Position numbers and translations under genes: made by a program | Origin: Blastomussa wellsi | Taxonomy: Eukaryota > Cnidaria > Anthozoa > Scleractinia > Plerogyridae | DNA length: 64,000 nt | Assembly: GCA_947652115.1 (NCBI GenBank) | Contig: OX393563.1 | Location: forward strand, 25,767,549-25,831,548 | Direction: 5' to 3' | The notes under the pieces: model-generated | Database searches by the model: none | Told to the model about the DNA's origin: nothing | Seen by the model: the letters and a program-made list of their open reading frames with translations, nothing else | Shown: positions 1-12,524 of the stretch, in pieces | Numbering within the stretch: the stretch's first letter is position 1 | Layout: the number at the start of each line of letters is the position of its first letter

Positions 1-290
1 CTTTCGTTGAACTTATATGACCCACAGAAAGCTTAACCATTGGATTTTCTACCTCCAAACTCATGCTCAATGTCCAATACCAGTTGAAAGTGTCGAAAGT
101 GAGAACCACAAACAGCTCAACAGCTTTTTGAAACGGTGGAGGATCATATCTGCCATAACCAGCCTAATCAACACGATGACTACAGCGATACTGACAGTGG
201 GGTCAGCGAGACAGATGACGATGACGCTGATGATGCAACTGATTTTAACATTGCAATGCCAACAAGAGCTGGGCGTAAATGAGTTTTAAC
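1..290 (+). pseudogene. Possible 3' end of a transposon-like or host ORF
   Basis: From about 130 to 282 one frame reads a Ser/Asp-rich acidic tail ending in a basic TRAGRK-type terminus and a TGA stop. A second frame is open from 17 to 289. The acidic stretch has the look of a real C-terminus, but upstream codons of the same frame do not continue convincingly, which suggests a frameshift or an exon edge. I do not recognise the family. The window edge truncates it. Low confidence. Confidence 0.2.
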
Positions 291-511
291 CAGCAGAATG
301 TGAGATTTTCTTCACTAGCACAGATGAAGGTGCATACACCCAAACATGTCTCTCAATTGGATATAGTTGTTATAAACATCGTTTTGTAAGCTGCAAAATA
401 GGAATAGGATTTCTGATTTGGGAACTTTTATTTGGACCAAAGGGAGGTAGAGAACTGGGATCAGGCGTCCCCTCTTCAGGATCCTATCTATATGTTAGGC
501 CTGGTCAGTAA

Positions 512-560
512 GGTAAGGTAAAGTCTGCATAAGAGCCTAGTGGCCAATCAGGCCGGATCA
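512..560. repeat. Dispersed repeat, partner at 27295-27345
   Basis: A stretch containing GTAAAGTCTGCATAAGAGCC followed by GGCCAATCAGGCC recurs in diverged, inverted form near 27295-27345 (GGCCTGATGGGCC followed by a TAGGCTTTACCTGAC block). It is short and probably an old dispersed element. The rest of 290-1630 shows nothing I can support. Confidence 0.4.
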
Positions 561-1636
561 TCACTCATCAAATTCTAAATTGTTCACTTTCACACTGGTT
601 TGCTTTTATTTCTTGGCTAGGACTGACTGCTATAAGTAAAATATTAAAAAAATCAGCTTTTATAATTAGATTTTAATTTACGTCGAAATTTTGCCTTGAA
701 AGTCTCCCTTTTTGCACAAGAAACTCTTAGGGGGCAGGGCTTATGTAAGAGGAACAATATTTAATTTGCCTAGAGATCTACGAAATGATCCCTATAGTCG
801 ATTCAGTCGGTCGGTCCTGCCGGTTTAGAGAGACAAGTGGCGCTGGGGACGAAAATAACCCGAGTTTAAATGGTGTACTACATGCTTCACGTGTTTTAAA
901 AACTCACAAGGACTTCCCTCCAGCTCTCCAAGGGTCTGTATACGTACGAGGGTGCCATAGGTGGTACGCGATCACTTGGTTAAAAGATTTGTTAACCCTG
1001 GTGCTCCACTGTAAGTGCAACAAAAGCCTCATTCAGTAACTCCGGATCCAAAAACAAGTTATGCATGGGAGAAAGTGAAAGAGAGAAATGTGTTTTCGTA
1101 GAAAAATTGAGACCTGCATGTATATTCTAAGATTAAGACCAGTACGAAAGCGACATTTTTCAATGCTAAAATATTTCCCGCGCTTGAGCCGGGGTCATTT
1201 CTAAAGGCCGGGAAACGCGGTAGCTGTTGTCATTCTACTACGAGTTCTCCTACATTGTTTTTTTTTTTTATAAGATTTTATGATCAGTAAGGCGCTTAAC
1301 TGTTTCAATAAAAATAGCCTTGTTATCTTTGCTGCTGATAAATTTAAATGATACTTTCAGGTATAGACGACAAATTATTTGAGTCAAATCCCACCCTCGT
1401 GGAATTTTAAGAAGGTCTAGAATTTTAAAAAGGTCTTTGCTACCGTGATTCAAATCTCTACTCTTCATATGCTTTTTTGTCATCTTCCCATGATATCACG
1501 ACTTAACATGGTTTTTGTCAAGTATTTTAATAATATCACTCTCCATGGAAACCATTCCATTGTTTAAATAGCTGATAATATGTGAAATATATAGCTCACA
1601 GTTAACTTAAATAAGACTTCTATTCAGTGATCAAAT

Positions 1637-4600
1637 TTATTCCTCAGAGGGCAGGTCAGAAGTGCTCAGCGTTTCACCATTTCCTCCCCTGGTCTCATAT
1701 CTGGTTGTCCTGACGGTGTACTTTGTACCATCGTCATTTTCACACTCGCCGATAACTTGGTACACGCTAACTTCGTCTCCTGGGTCCACAACTACACTTA
1801 TTTCGTATTGTCTTTGTTCAAAACTTTCGTTGGTGGAGGCACTGCTCCAGTCATACCCTGTGGTTTTTGACACACCAAGTTTCACTGAAAACACATCAAG
1901 TATCTCTGCACCGACTTCACCTGACACTTCAACGCTGCTACTTCCACCAGTGGATGTGGTTGTTGATGCAGTCATCCCCTTCGTGATGGTGACTTTTAAG
2001 CTAGCTTCGTTCTTTTTTTGGTGTTTAAGTGAAGTCAAGAACACATACTGTGGGGTAGATGTAATAACATAAGTAGTGAATGTAATCACAGCCAACACGA
2101 AAACATAACGAATGCTAAACACAATGTTTTTGTTTGGTACATATTGGCTGCTGGAGAAGAACCTTTTTGTTCTCTCACTCCCCAACCTCTCCATCAAGCA
2201 TTTAAAGTTTTGACGTACCGGCATATGAACTAATTCAAAATATGAACTGCGGATGTAGATGAAAAGTGAGAAATTATAATCGCTACACAGTGAATTTCCA
2301 ATTTAAGCAACTGGAATAACGAAACCTGAAAAAAATTTAAGGCTTCAACTGGATTCGAATCCTTGACGTCCGCGATACCGGTGCGATGCTCTATTTTTTT
2401 TATAAGCATATTGTTTTTCCGACACAGGCTGAATATTCTTATTTTTCTGCCGATTTGAAGCTGAAAATATTGTTATTGATATTCTTAGATTAAGAATATA
2501 TCATGATACTTTTTACAGTTTAGCTATGTCTTTTGTGCTGCATACCTTACATATGTATTACAGTACCATTCATCGACCGGTCCCTAGCATTGGCCAATGG
2601 CTATAGTGTAGGTGTCTATCGTTTTATTGGCTAGTTTTGCCGTTTACAGAAAGAAAAATGTATTGTATTTGCCCATTCTCAACACAAAATTATATTTTTT
2701 TCAAAATCTCAGCCTTGGGTTTATTCTTAAAATATTCTTAAAATTTCGCCAAATTCCAGCCTCGACATTCGATTCTTATAAAATATATTCTTATAAAAAA
2801 GAGAGTGTGCCTATGAAGCCGCACGTCGGAGGCGAGGTCATTTTATTGAGCTCATGTTTTCCCGTGAAGAGTGGAATGAGGTAACGACATATGAAATAAA
2901 AAAAAGGAGAAGTGAGAAATGTATGATGCTAAATGCATGCATTATAATTGCAATATATCCGTCTAAAATCCTAGTGAACATTCCTGTCGCAAGCATAATT
3001 TAAATTAATTTAAATACGAATTTAAGGATACCAGTACTAGTAAATGTATGTCTTATAGCTGGGTAAAATTGCTAAGAAAGCGACAAAGAAAATGCGATAT
3101 ATGTTGTACATACCCTGTCAACAGGTTTACAATCGATCTTGCATCTTCGGGAAATGAAACAGAAGCAATGGCGTAAACAGTTAGTAACTGCTTAATTGTA
3201 GTTTACTTTTTGTAAGAGAACCTAATTCATGCAAACCACTAATTTCATTGTTAATAACAGGACAGACATAAAGTTTGGCAAAAATCCCCCGAAACGATTT
3301 TAAAAGAGCAAATTCTCTTTCACTAGTAAAAGGTCGACGCGGACTAGTATTCAAGTATGAAAACGAGTTTGATGATTATTTCCTCAAAGTAGTCCAGTTT
3401 TGAAGTAATGTACCAGTTATTTTCGAGAACTAACCACGCTCAACTGCAAACAGTTGGTCTACGTTTTCGATATCCTCGCGAGATGTCGTTATTCATCACT
3501 GTTTCATTTTTGACAGAGGAAATAAGCCAGAAATTTCTGAAATGACATTAATATATTCATGTACTGATACATACACGGCATTGTAGGTGGTTCTGGTGTT
3601 TGCCTGCAAGTCCAATCTTTTATCCAAACCTCGGACCTCGCAGTTTCCACTTTCAGTCTGGCTTTTTCCACAGTGGCTATAACAGAGGCAGTACTTGATG
3701 ACTTTCTTTGTTTCATCTTCAATGACTTCACCAACACAGGGTCCGAACTTTGCATATACCGAGAGTGGTGTACTGTAATCTCTTATCCATTTATCGAGAC
3801 TGTAGCTACGGCACTCGTGCTTCAATTCGTTAACCTTCTTACGATTCATTGCTTCACAGGTTTTTTCGGGACTTTTGTTCGGGTCCGGCGCGCGGTTAAA
3901 GGCACACGATCCCGCTTTGCAGTTTCCCCAACTTAAAGCTGCACTTCTGCAATCCGACTGCGTACCACAGCCGTAGTAATTCCCTAGCGAGTCAGCTGCG
4001 ACCCAACAGTAGTTAGAAAGCTTGGACCGTGAGGTCTTTTGGCAATACTCCATGGCGCAATATCCTTCCATGCAGCTATAGGACCAATAAAAATTTATCA
4101 AGTATATTCCACCGAATAAAATTAAATTATAATTTATTATCTCCTAGGAAGTGCTTTGTGTGGATTTCTGTTCAAGGGTCACAAAACTTCTCAGAAAGAA
4201 AACCTGATTTCAGAAAACTTCCTTCCTTCGGGGACTTCATTTTGCCCGCAGCTTAGGTTTCGATTGAGGCGATATTGGTCGTGCGAACAAGCTAGTGTCA
4301 ATTGATGACGAACTCTCGCTTCCGAGATGGGACTGAGCCGATGGTGTTTCTTCCTGATGTTACTCATGGAAGACGACGTGTTTGATTGCGCGCTTACTTT
4401 CGGTGTATTCGGCGCGGGCTCAGTCGTTAGTCTTTAATTATAAAAACGCAGGTGCCTTAACGAGGTTTCAACGAAGATTTACCAAAACGGGCACTTATAT
4501 GCCACATACACTCGAGAAAAAGTTTCATCACATGCCCTAGACCTAAAAGGTCGTCAAAAATACTCTGCTGCGCGACTTGCAGTGCGACCTCAGTCTCAAT

Positions 4601-5795
4601 ATAAAGCGGTCACCTATTAAGCGGCCACCCTCCATTAAACGACAACTTTCCGGAATTATTTGTCTCTAACATATTTTGCCTCTATTAAGCGACCATTTTT
4701 CAGTCCCGAGGATGGCCGCTTGTCAACTCTATTCTCAGTGTTTGGAAATGTGATGAAACAGTCTCTTGTGTTTGTAATGAAAATTAAGCTCCTTATTATT
4801 AATCACTGATGAGGTCAACTAGCAATAGAGTCATTTAAGTTGAGTTATTGCTTAGAGTTAGAGTCAAGGACTGCCAAAATCCTGAATTTAAGATTTTGGC
4901 AGTCCTAAACTCTAACTCCACGCTATAACTCTATGAAGATAACTCTAACGGTAGCCGTCCTCATCACTGATCGATTTAATCGCTAAGTGAGAGCGTCAGT
5001 TGAATGTGATCAAATACTAATATTCACCGAGACTATTAGCTAGATCAATTCAATATTTTAAGCTTCTTTTTCTGTTTCTTTTGCCACAATTAATACAAAC
5101 AAACAGGGACACCCAACGAGTCTGTTCGTTACTTTATCTGTTACCCAGCGCAAATGTTGCTGGCTGGCAAAATGGCTCAGTCACGTTTCGTTTTCTCTTG
5201 GGAGTAATGTCACTGAGAAAATGCTGCTTTTGCGCCGGCTGATTGAAACTGGGAAGGGCGACTGAAGAGTGGATTTCAACGGTTTTCAATAGCATTTCCG
5301 CCCGTAAATGTTGTTTCGGGGTTATTTGCTCTTGCCAATTGTTGGCTAAAAAAATGATGGATTATTTGCTGGCAAAAAGGAACTGATAAATTTTTCCCAG
5401 CAACAATCAAGAACACTTGTAAATGTTTTAATATCATATATTTTCATTCAGTGGATAAAAGAATGCATTTTGCCACAGCTTGCTCGTTGGGTGCCCCTGA
5501 ACAAATCCATTTCTCAAGACGTTTTGGCAGTATTTAAGTTTGATTAACTGTCTTAAATTTCACTCAAGGTTACTGCAGAGAAAAAAACGATAATGTTTCA
5601 GGAAATTTAGGAAATCAACCATTCTATTGGCAAAATTATAGTTATATGTGCTATTATCGCTATATATCGTTGCGTTTCTGATAGATAAGAGGATGGTTCT
5701 TACTCATATGCGCGAGATCCGTGCACGATGACAGGTAACCACACCTGCAATATTATTACAGCAGCTATCCCGATGGTCCATTTTCCGCCAAGCAT
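1637..5795 (-). CDS. Secreted Cys-rich protein with aerolysin-like C-terminal module (three exons)
   Basis: Minus-strand model: exon 1 5795-5704, exon 2 4075 to about 3571, exon 3 2047-1637, 335 residues in total. Exon 1 encodes a start Met and a hydrophobic signal peptide of about 25 residues, then a donor GTAAG. Exon 2 follows an acceptor whose phase fits exactly and carries 15 cysteines. Exon 3 follows a CCCCACAG acceptor and is rich in Ser/Thr with alternating beta-strand patterns, resembling the transmembrane-hairpin region of aerolysin/ETX-MTX2 proteins, a family that includes cnidarian pore-formers and non-toxic proteins. Several phase-0 donors near 3577-3565 are possible, so the exon 2 end is uncertain by a few codons. 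The protein is probably exported. The pore-forming role is inferred from pattern only; the Cys-rich part is not recognised. No break is visible. Confidence 0.6.
2320..2393 (-). repeat. Truncated tRNA-derived SINE fragment
   Basis: Read on the minus strand it has an AGAGCATCGC D-arm-like segment, an anticodon-arm-like middle, and GGATTCGAATCC, which is a T-arm/B-box signature. It continues into a TTGAAGCC tail and a TTTTTTCAGG run instead of ending as a tRNA. The 5' part is missing. It lies in the intron between exons 2 and 3 of the secreted-protein gene. Confidence 0.5.
4810..4962. mobile_element. Palindromic hAT-type MITE, copy A
   Basis: A near-palindromic 153-bp element with arms meeting around GATTTTGGCAGTCC, flanked by the 8-bp direct repeat ATCACTGA (4802-4809 and 4963-4970). 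An 8-bp target duplication points to the hAT superfamily. A second copy with its own different 8-bp duplication is at 53292-53459. It sits in intron 1 of the secreted-protein gene. Confidence 0.75.
5104..5499. mobile_element. MITE with CAGGGGCACCCAACGAG ends, copy 1
   Basis: A 396-bp element whose ends are 17-bp inverted repeats with one mismatch (CAGGGACACCCAACGAG at the left, its GGGG variant at the right). It is flanked by the direct repeat AACAAA on both sides. No coding capacity is seen. It is homologous to the copy at 11166-11537 and lies in intron 1 of the secreted-protein gene. Confidence 0.75.
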
Positions 5796-8700
5796 CGTGT
5801 TAACCTTCCGTCCGACGTAATAGGGAATGGAATTCAGTTTACTACAGCAGGTTAACTGCTGAACATCAACTGTTGGGAGGAAACAAATAGCGGTATACTG
5901 ACAGAGCAGTATAGAAATGAACAGTGGTCACGGGACGCTGTACCGGGGACATGGACATTGTTAACAAAGGGTGGGACTTGATATCTCTGGAAGTTAAGCG
6001 TCCTTTTTTAGAGTTTTTTTCCTTTGCAAGAGAATGAAACTGACATGAACATAATTAAACAATTTCAAGGGTATGCTTATAAGGGAAAAGTGCTAAAAGT
6101 GCTAATGTATCAACAACTTAGATCAAGACTTGAGTTCTTCAAATAATCGAAATTTTACTATCGATCACTCCTTTTTTATTTGCTTATGTCGCATAAGAAA
6201 GATTTAACCACCAGAAATCAGTAACTCTTGACATATTGAAATAAGTAGCATTTAAGTGCAAGTATAGCTAAATCTTTCTTTAATCTTTTCTAGCTCCGCA
6301 CTAGTCTACAAATCGTATTGTAACAGCTTTTCCGATAACATATTTTAGTATAGTCACTATACGTCTTACCGCAAAATTAATGTAAAGTACTTTTAGAAAA
6401 AAGTAGCTACTCGTCAAACCCTAGTACGACTGAACCTACCAATGACTGTTATTGATCCAGCACTGATCCACAGAGAGCTGCTTTGATAGGAATTATTTTT
6501 TGTGGTGAAAAATTAAAGTTGTCAGCGTGCATTTAAAACCCCTTATTACTAATTCAAACCACACAGCGTGTCTGAAATCATAGTGGGGGAGTTTGGGGCG
6601 TGTCGTATTATCTGATAATTTTCTTCCACGGTTATGTTAGTAATTATCTTGTTATTTCGACATAACCAAAAAGACCCGACCCGAACGAAAATGAATAAAA
6701 AGAGAAATAGATTGAGCCAGTGCGTTAGTATTAAATTGCAGCCTTAATTTGGATATACGATGAAGAAAGAGTGCAAAACAACGAGTACCCACTTTGGTGA
6801 AACGACGTGCACAAATACATAATGAATGGAACGAGAAGTGGGTACCAGTACATTCACAATAATTGGAGCGTGTGACTGGGAGGGACTGTTATCAATTTCA
6901 GAGCACATGTTGCAAAATAATCAGATATTTTTGGCAAGGATAGAGAAATTTATTTCGCCCATATTCTCAGCTTCTATCGTAAGACCGAAAAAGGTTGAAT
7001 GGAAGAATGTCAATAAATGTTCACCATTTAGAAGTTATTTCTGTTTTCATATTACAGATCTTAAAATCCAAAATGTTAAATAAATAAAATTGTGACCCTC
7101 CACGGGAAAACAGCGGGGTGATAGCACGCTCACAACACGCTAACACATCACGCTTATTGTGTCCTAAGGCAAGGTTTATGTGCATATTTAATTCTTAGAA
7201 CAATAAAGGACACACTAAGGTTTGTTTCGGAGATATTACCACTCTAAACCTTTTGTTTGAATAACTGTGCTAACGGTGGCACGCCTAGCATGCGACTTTG
7301 CATGAAAAAACACTCCAGAACACACTATAGCACAAAACTACCACAGGAGAAAAACTTTGTCCTTGTCAAAAATCACATTTTTTTTATCAACATGGCAAGG
7401 AAATTCGCATTCATTAGAAGAAAAACAAGAGCGATTCAACCCATATGAAGCAAACCGGCATAAAATTTAACAAATTTACCAAAATGAAACATAACACGCA
7501 TGAAACCCTTACTTGTTGATTTTTGCAATGAAGGGTTCTCCCCTATATCGCATTAATTAATTCATGTCATTCGAAACTTGAATAGATGTGATGTGTCTAA
7601 ATAGCCGCCTGCCGTTTGAATTTTCTAACTGACCAGCGCCCCGATATTTTTGTAATATTCTACGAAAACGAAAGTTTAATAGATTGTAACTACATTATCT
7701 TGATTAATGAATGCTAGAAGCTTCCACTAATGTTTGCTGAATGTAGTGTTGAACTCTTTCTTGCGGTTGCCATTCATGTTTGCTTGCGGTTAAGTTTCGA
7801 TAAGTTTCAGTCATGTTTGTTTGCGGTTACAGCTTTTAATTATGGCGAAGGACAGTATTATAATGTATGATTGTATTTGGCCTTTCGTTTGTTAGAAATT
7901 TATAAAAATGTCGGACTGACAGCCATTTACACACTTCAAGAATGTACTCCTTTTGAAAGGGCGCTTTTCAAATCGCATTGAAAACCCATAATCTGGTTTG
8001 ATAGTTTTCTACGCTTTTTGTGTTCTGTCGAAGTTTTCTTGCAACAGTCTTTAAAATTTTAAGTACAACGCTTTCCCGGAATTGCCCACCAAAATTCCAC
8101 GAAAAATGTATCTTCAGCATTTTGTTTTACATATGAAGCGATAAAATCTTTTCAAATCATGAGACTAAAGAGAGCTTACTACTGAAGCATATCTCGGCTT
8201 CGCGGTTACAAGTGTGAATTTTCTTTTTCTCATGCTGTCCTTGCTCCGGCTTTTCCAAAATTCATGAAGATTTCCGCGTATGCTCGTGTTACACGCCGTT
8301 TAACTTTAATTCTGCGTGTTACCTTCACAACGGATACCTAATACAGGTGAAGGTAGATCAAGTGGTCTTTGGCGACATGGCGCGAACTTAAAATAGATTT
8401 CAAATAATTATCATGGGCCACAGGGATTTGCTCTCTTACTTGATATTCCCTTGATCATTGTCAAATTATTGACGGTATTACATTGACAGAATATAAAGCC
8501 GTTTTCCTACACGAAAACGTTTTAGCATACATGCCTTTCTTTTAGCAGAAATTTCTAAGGCTTTCATGCGGACATAAAATTGCTATTTACTCATGAGTTC
8601 GTTCGTACGGTGTGAATTTTTGTTATATATTTCACTGATGTGGTGAAAGAAAATATTTTTAACCGTAGCTCTTGTCGCTCGTTTCTCCGAATCAACAAGC

Positions 8701-8834
8701 TAGTGTAAATGATTGGCGTTTTTAATATATAATTATTGTCCTTTGAATCGACTTTCGTTGGTGTTTTGTACTTACACCGGTACCTGACGGATAGCGTCTC
8801 CTACATGTCAATGGCTAGAGAATATTTCACCTTT
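5796..8834. other. Gene-poor stretch
   Basis: The start would hold the promoter of the minus-strand secreted-protein gene, but no clear core element stands out. Between about 6000 and 8830 I see only AT-rich sequence and short chance ORFs without family resemblance or convincing splice sites. Confidence 0.5.
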
Positions 8835-9391
8835 TGCATTGTCGGCAAAAAGAAAGCCGACTTTTCAAGAATCGTTTCCCCTTCACAGGCACTTTAACAA
8901 CATTCTCTGAGGATTTCTATCTGCAGTTTCTGTAAAAGAGAACGATTGGTAAGTTTTAAGCTGGTGAATTTAAGATGTTAAGTGTTATTTGTTGTGCAAT
9001 TGCAAGAATCCTTTTTCTGATGTGCTCCACTGTTGCAAATTGTATCAAATGTAAATTCTGCTAAGCCTTGCCGGTACAACGAGTAAACTAATATCATTTT
9101 TTTTTTTATAAAATGACTAAATTTGAGTAGTTGTACTATGGAGTAACATAAACAAAACTTAGCGTACTTGAACAAACACAAGATTTTTACGAGGGTTATA
9201 GGCAAGCTATTTCTAGATAATAGCACATTTCTTTTTATTTATTTATCGCTTTCTCAAAATGAATGGCATCGTCTAGTCACATTGCATTTCAGCTTAAACA
9301 CTTATTCCAAGAAGACTCTATTTCGAATTAAATGACACTTAACTTGGACACCAATTCTTGAAAAGTCGGCTTTCTTTTTGCCGACAATGCA
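8835..9391. mobile_element. Non-autonomous DNA transposon with perfect 38-bp terminal inverted repeats
   Basis: Left end TGCATTGTCGGCAAAAAGAA and onward (8835-8872) is the exact reverse complement of 9354-9391, with no mismatch over 38 bp. The interior, about 480 bp, is AT-rich and encodes nothing convincing. Such perfect ends imply recent activity. The target duplication is unclear, so I cannot place it in a superfamily. Confidence 0.75.
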
Positions 9392-10453
9392 TGATCAGTT
9401 TCAGGAAAACGCGCATGCGCAAATAAGCCGTTCACATGACTGACTTTCGGGCGTTATAAATTGCCTTTGCGTGCAGTTTTGAAACCGAATTTACTCGGCA
9501 AATGCAACCCACTTTGTTTAATCCATCCATTTCCCTTTTGATTTCTTCTACAGCCATTATTGCACGGGGAAGCTTTAGGTTCCACGTTAATATTACCTAC
9601 ATTCAAAATCAATTACAAGTTATTGGGATGACGGCCACCTTATAGTAGTCGCTAAGTCACCGGGATAACGGCGCCTTCAGTGGCTGTACATGATAAACAA
9701 GATGCACATTGATCAGAGATTTCAGCTTTAAAAAGCTCGAATACAGTGACCAACGAAATTGCAGAAAAAGCCTTTATGTAATCATCGCAAAATATAGAAT
9801 TTAGTCTGAAGGTGGTGTCTGAAGTATTGTAATTTACTTTTTATGCCACAAATGTCGTTTTTACTCCATTACACAAGGGAATGTTGCCATACAATCGCAA
9901 AATAGAAGGCGGATTAAATCTAAGTCCCTATTGCTTTTGTTTGGCAAAGAAGGCTTCTAATGTGCGAGGTTATTATTGGCACTTAGCTTCTAATTGACTC
10001 AAAAGCGCTATTCAAAAGTTTTAATAAATAGAAAACGTAGCATAAATAAACAAAAAAATAACGTAATTTCAGTACAGCGTAGCTAAGGTGAAAAGTTCTG
10101 ATCGACGCAAAATTGAGTCACTTTTGGTAGTCTATACTGTAGAATCATCGCTGAGCGATTTGGAGTGTTTTAACCTGATGGTACAATACTATTTCTTCAG
10201 TTTTGTGTAGGCCTTGGTAACTAAGGCCAAGCTTACAACAGCAACCGTCTTCACTGCGATCTAATTCCATTGAAGCGAACTTCAAGATCTGTAAAGTTTC
10301 GTGACGACGAAGCACAATGTTGCACCAGAACTTGTTCTTGTACGAGTAAGCAAAGAGATGAAAGAGGAAAAAAGAACGAGCTAAGTTATTTTTAATAATA
10401 ATCTGTTTTGTGAAAGCGTTGAACGCGGAAGGCCACTGCGTATTGATTAAATA

Positions 10454-11146
10454 ATGGGCCAGAACGTTTGTCAAAGAGATAAAGGCGTTTTGCTTCGCTC
10501 TAGGGAAGCCACGTACAGCAGCTCGCCGTTGACGTTATTCGACTATACCAGTACAGCCACTTGCCACAATTGTCTTTACGACGAAGCAAACGGTAGAGAG
10601 TTCTGTGAGATTATGGGTTCCAGTTATTGCAAACAGTGTATTAAAATAAGCAAACAGAAAAAGGTCGACGAAGAGATCACCAGCGCACTTGGTATTTCAG
10701 AGAACGGATACAGATCATCGCTCGGGGATACCTTCTTTGCGTTAAGACAAACTCCTATCCCGGCCTTTCCAAGCGTCAGACAGTTGTTTATACGTTTACA
10801 CAATTTAAACTCGAACTCAACGGAATACTACATTAATCCTAACGAAGGCACTGGAACTGTTTTAACTTCAACAGAGGAAATTTCATATGAAAATGGCTCA
10901 AATCAAAGTACTCCAAATGGTCTTGAGGATCCTGGTAGGGAACAAGAAGTCACAAAGAAATCTTTGAACAAGAAAAAGCGTAAAAACGGTGAGACTACTG
11001 ACAAGATTAAAAGAAAATTTGTAACGTTCAATGGATTGCCTATCGAACCACCTCTGATAACAGTTGATTTATCGAACCAGATAATGAATCATCTTATTAG
11101 TGAAGATTCCGAAATGCAGATAGTAAAACATCCAGATGTAACATAA
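10454..11146 (+). CDS. Intronless 230-residue protein, possibly N-acylated, unknown function
   Basis: A complete ORF starting MGQNVC, which fits an N-myristoylation signal (Gly2) next to a palmitoylatable Cys6. Residues about 36-62 hold a CHNC, one Cys, then CKQC arrangement that could bind zinc. A middle region with ALRQTPIPAFPSVRQL is followed by an Asn/Ser/Thr-rich stretch, a Lys/Arg-rich basic patch (about 172-192) and a short Pro/hydrophobic C-terminus. Even composition and length argue for a real gene. I do not recognise the family. A MITE begins 19 bp after the stop codon, so the 3' untranslated region is probably interrupted by it. Confidence 0.55.
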   Translation: MGQNVCQRDKGVLLRSREATYSSSPLTLFDYTSTATCHNCLYDEANGREFCEIMGSSYCKQCIKISKQKKVDEEITSALGISENGYRSSLGDTFFALRQTPIPAFPSVRQLFIRLHNLNSNSTEYYINPNEGTGTVLTSTEEISYENGSNQSTPNGLEDPGREQEVTKKSLNKKKRKNGETTDKIKRKFVTFNGLPIEPPLITVDLSNQIMNHLISEDSEMQIVKHPDVT

Positions 11147-11165
11147 CCATGATACGAGAAATGTT

Positions 11166-11537
11166 CAGGGGCACCAAACGATTCTGTTCCTCGCTTTGTG
11201 TTCGCCAGCGCAAAGGCTACTGAAAAAAATGCTAATTTTGCGTTGGCTGGAACGAAAGGAAACCGCTTACTGAAGAAAGCTTCACGAGGGCTTGAATCTC
11301 CATGAGAAGAGCGGATTTCAACCGTTGCGGTTTTCAGTGACATTTTCTCGCCTTTGTTGTTTGTTCTATATAGTTTCTAGCTGGAAAAAAATATGAATCA
11401 TGTGCTGGTAAAAAGGAACAGATAAATTTTTCCCAGCGACATTCAAAACACTTGAAAATGTTTTAATATCATATATTTTCATTCATTTGGGTAAAAGAAT
11501 GCAATTTCTGCTACGGTTTGCTCGTTGGGTGCCCCCG
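11166..11537. mobile_element. MITE with CAGGGGCACC ends, copy 2
   Basis: A 372-bp relative of the element at 5104-5499: left end CAGGGGCACCAAACGA, right end CTCGTTGGGTGCCCCCG, with similar internal blocks such as TTTTTCCCAGC and TTTTAATATCATATATTTTC. The ends are more diverged than in copy 1. It lies just after the stop of the 230-residue ORF. Confidence 0.7.
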
Positions 11538-12524
11538 TCGGAATGGGCGACGCCATTTCCAATAAGAAGAAAATACACCAGTCAAGCTATCTACAAAATA
11601 AAGCTGTTAAATTTTTCCCTCAAATATCCACTGATCCAAACTTAAGATTGTTTAGGACAACGGTTTTTATGCAGGTTACACATTGAAAGCGGTTTAGTTT
11701 GTCTGAACGAAAGGTTTGAACGGCCTTGGGAAGTTTGTCCTGAATTTAAAGCTTTGGATCATGACAACTTTATGAGTTACTTACATGACTTTACATGTAC
11801 ATTTGTGTTTCGAATTTAGTTTTTTAGATGTTCAAATTAGTATCCCACGCAGATTTAGTTAATCAAGCAAATAAAAAAAATAACTGTCCCTACACTTTAC
11901 CCGTTTGTAATTCGCATTTAATAAAAAACTGTCATGTACAGTTTGACCGTTTGTAATATAATAAGCATTAATTACTTAGATTAATTTTAAACGCACAGTT
12001 TCATTGCCGTTCCAATCTAATTCGATGCCGGCTGCGGAAACATGTTTCAGTTCACTTTTCCACAAAAGATTTGGTGTTATTGAAAGTCGAAAAGGAGATT
12101 TTGTACAAAGATGGTGCAGAGAAGTTGAAGTCATTTATTTTACCAAACGAATAATGCCGGATATTAATTTTCCATGGCCTTTGGACATAGGCGTACGAGC
12201 CTTGTGTCTCTTGAAAAATCACTTAAAACAATTTCAATTTGCTCTCTCCTAAACAGCTCACCAAATATCTTCTGCTTTTTTATTTTTAGACGCAGACAGT
12301 GCATTGTTTTAGCATCTTTCTGACCACAAAAATACGTTAAATTCCCCGTAATAGCGCCCCTTTAAATCTAAATGAAACAAAGATAATAAAAATTTGGAAA
12401 GTTGAGACAACTGAAGAAATTTGAACTTCTGCAAATATCGCTCGCTCAATTATCGGAAGTTGTTTGATATAGTTCGGGTGCTCTTGAGGGATAATATCAT
12501 GCCTGCCACCCAAACATTAGAGAC
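11538..12524. other. No supported gene
   Basis: AT-rich sequence. An 82-codon open frame at 12004-12252 has no recognisable features and no supporting splice context. Part of the left end may be 3' untranslated sequence of the upstream ORF. Confidence 0.4.

Noticed and set aside
785..1039. 84-codon plus-strand ORF
   Set aside because: No domain, no splice context, and composition no different from surrounding sequence.
1662..2072. 136-codon plus-strand frame opposite the secreted-protein exon 3
   Set aside because: It is the antisense shadow of the minus-strand exon, which has a proper acceptor, stop and family-like pattern.
2320..2393. A functional tRNA gene
   Set aside because: The 5' acceptor and most of the D-arm are missing and the 3' side continues into a SINE-like tail. 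Treated as a SINE fragment.
12004..12252. 82-codon plus-strand ORF
   Set aside because: Faintly protein-like but without any recognised motif, homologous copy or supporting splice sites.
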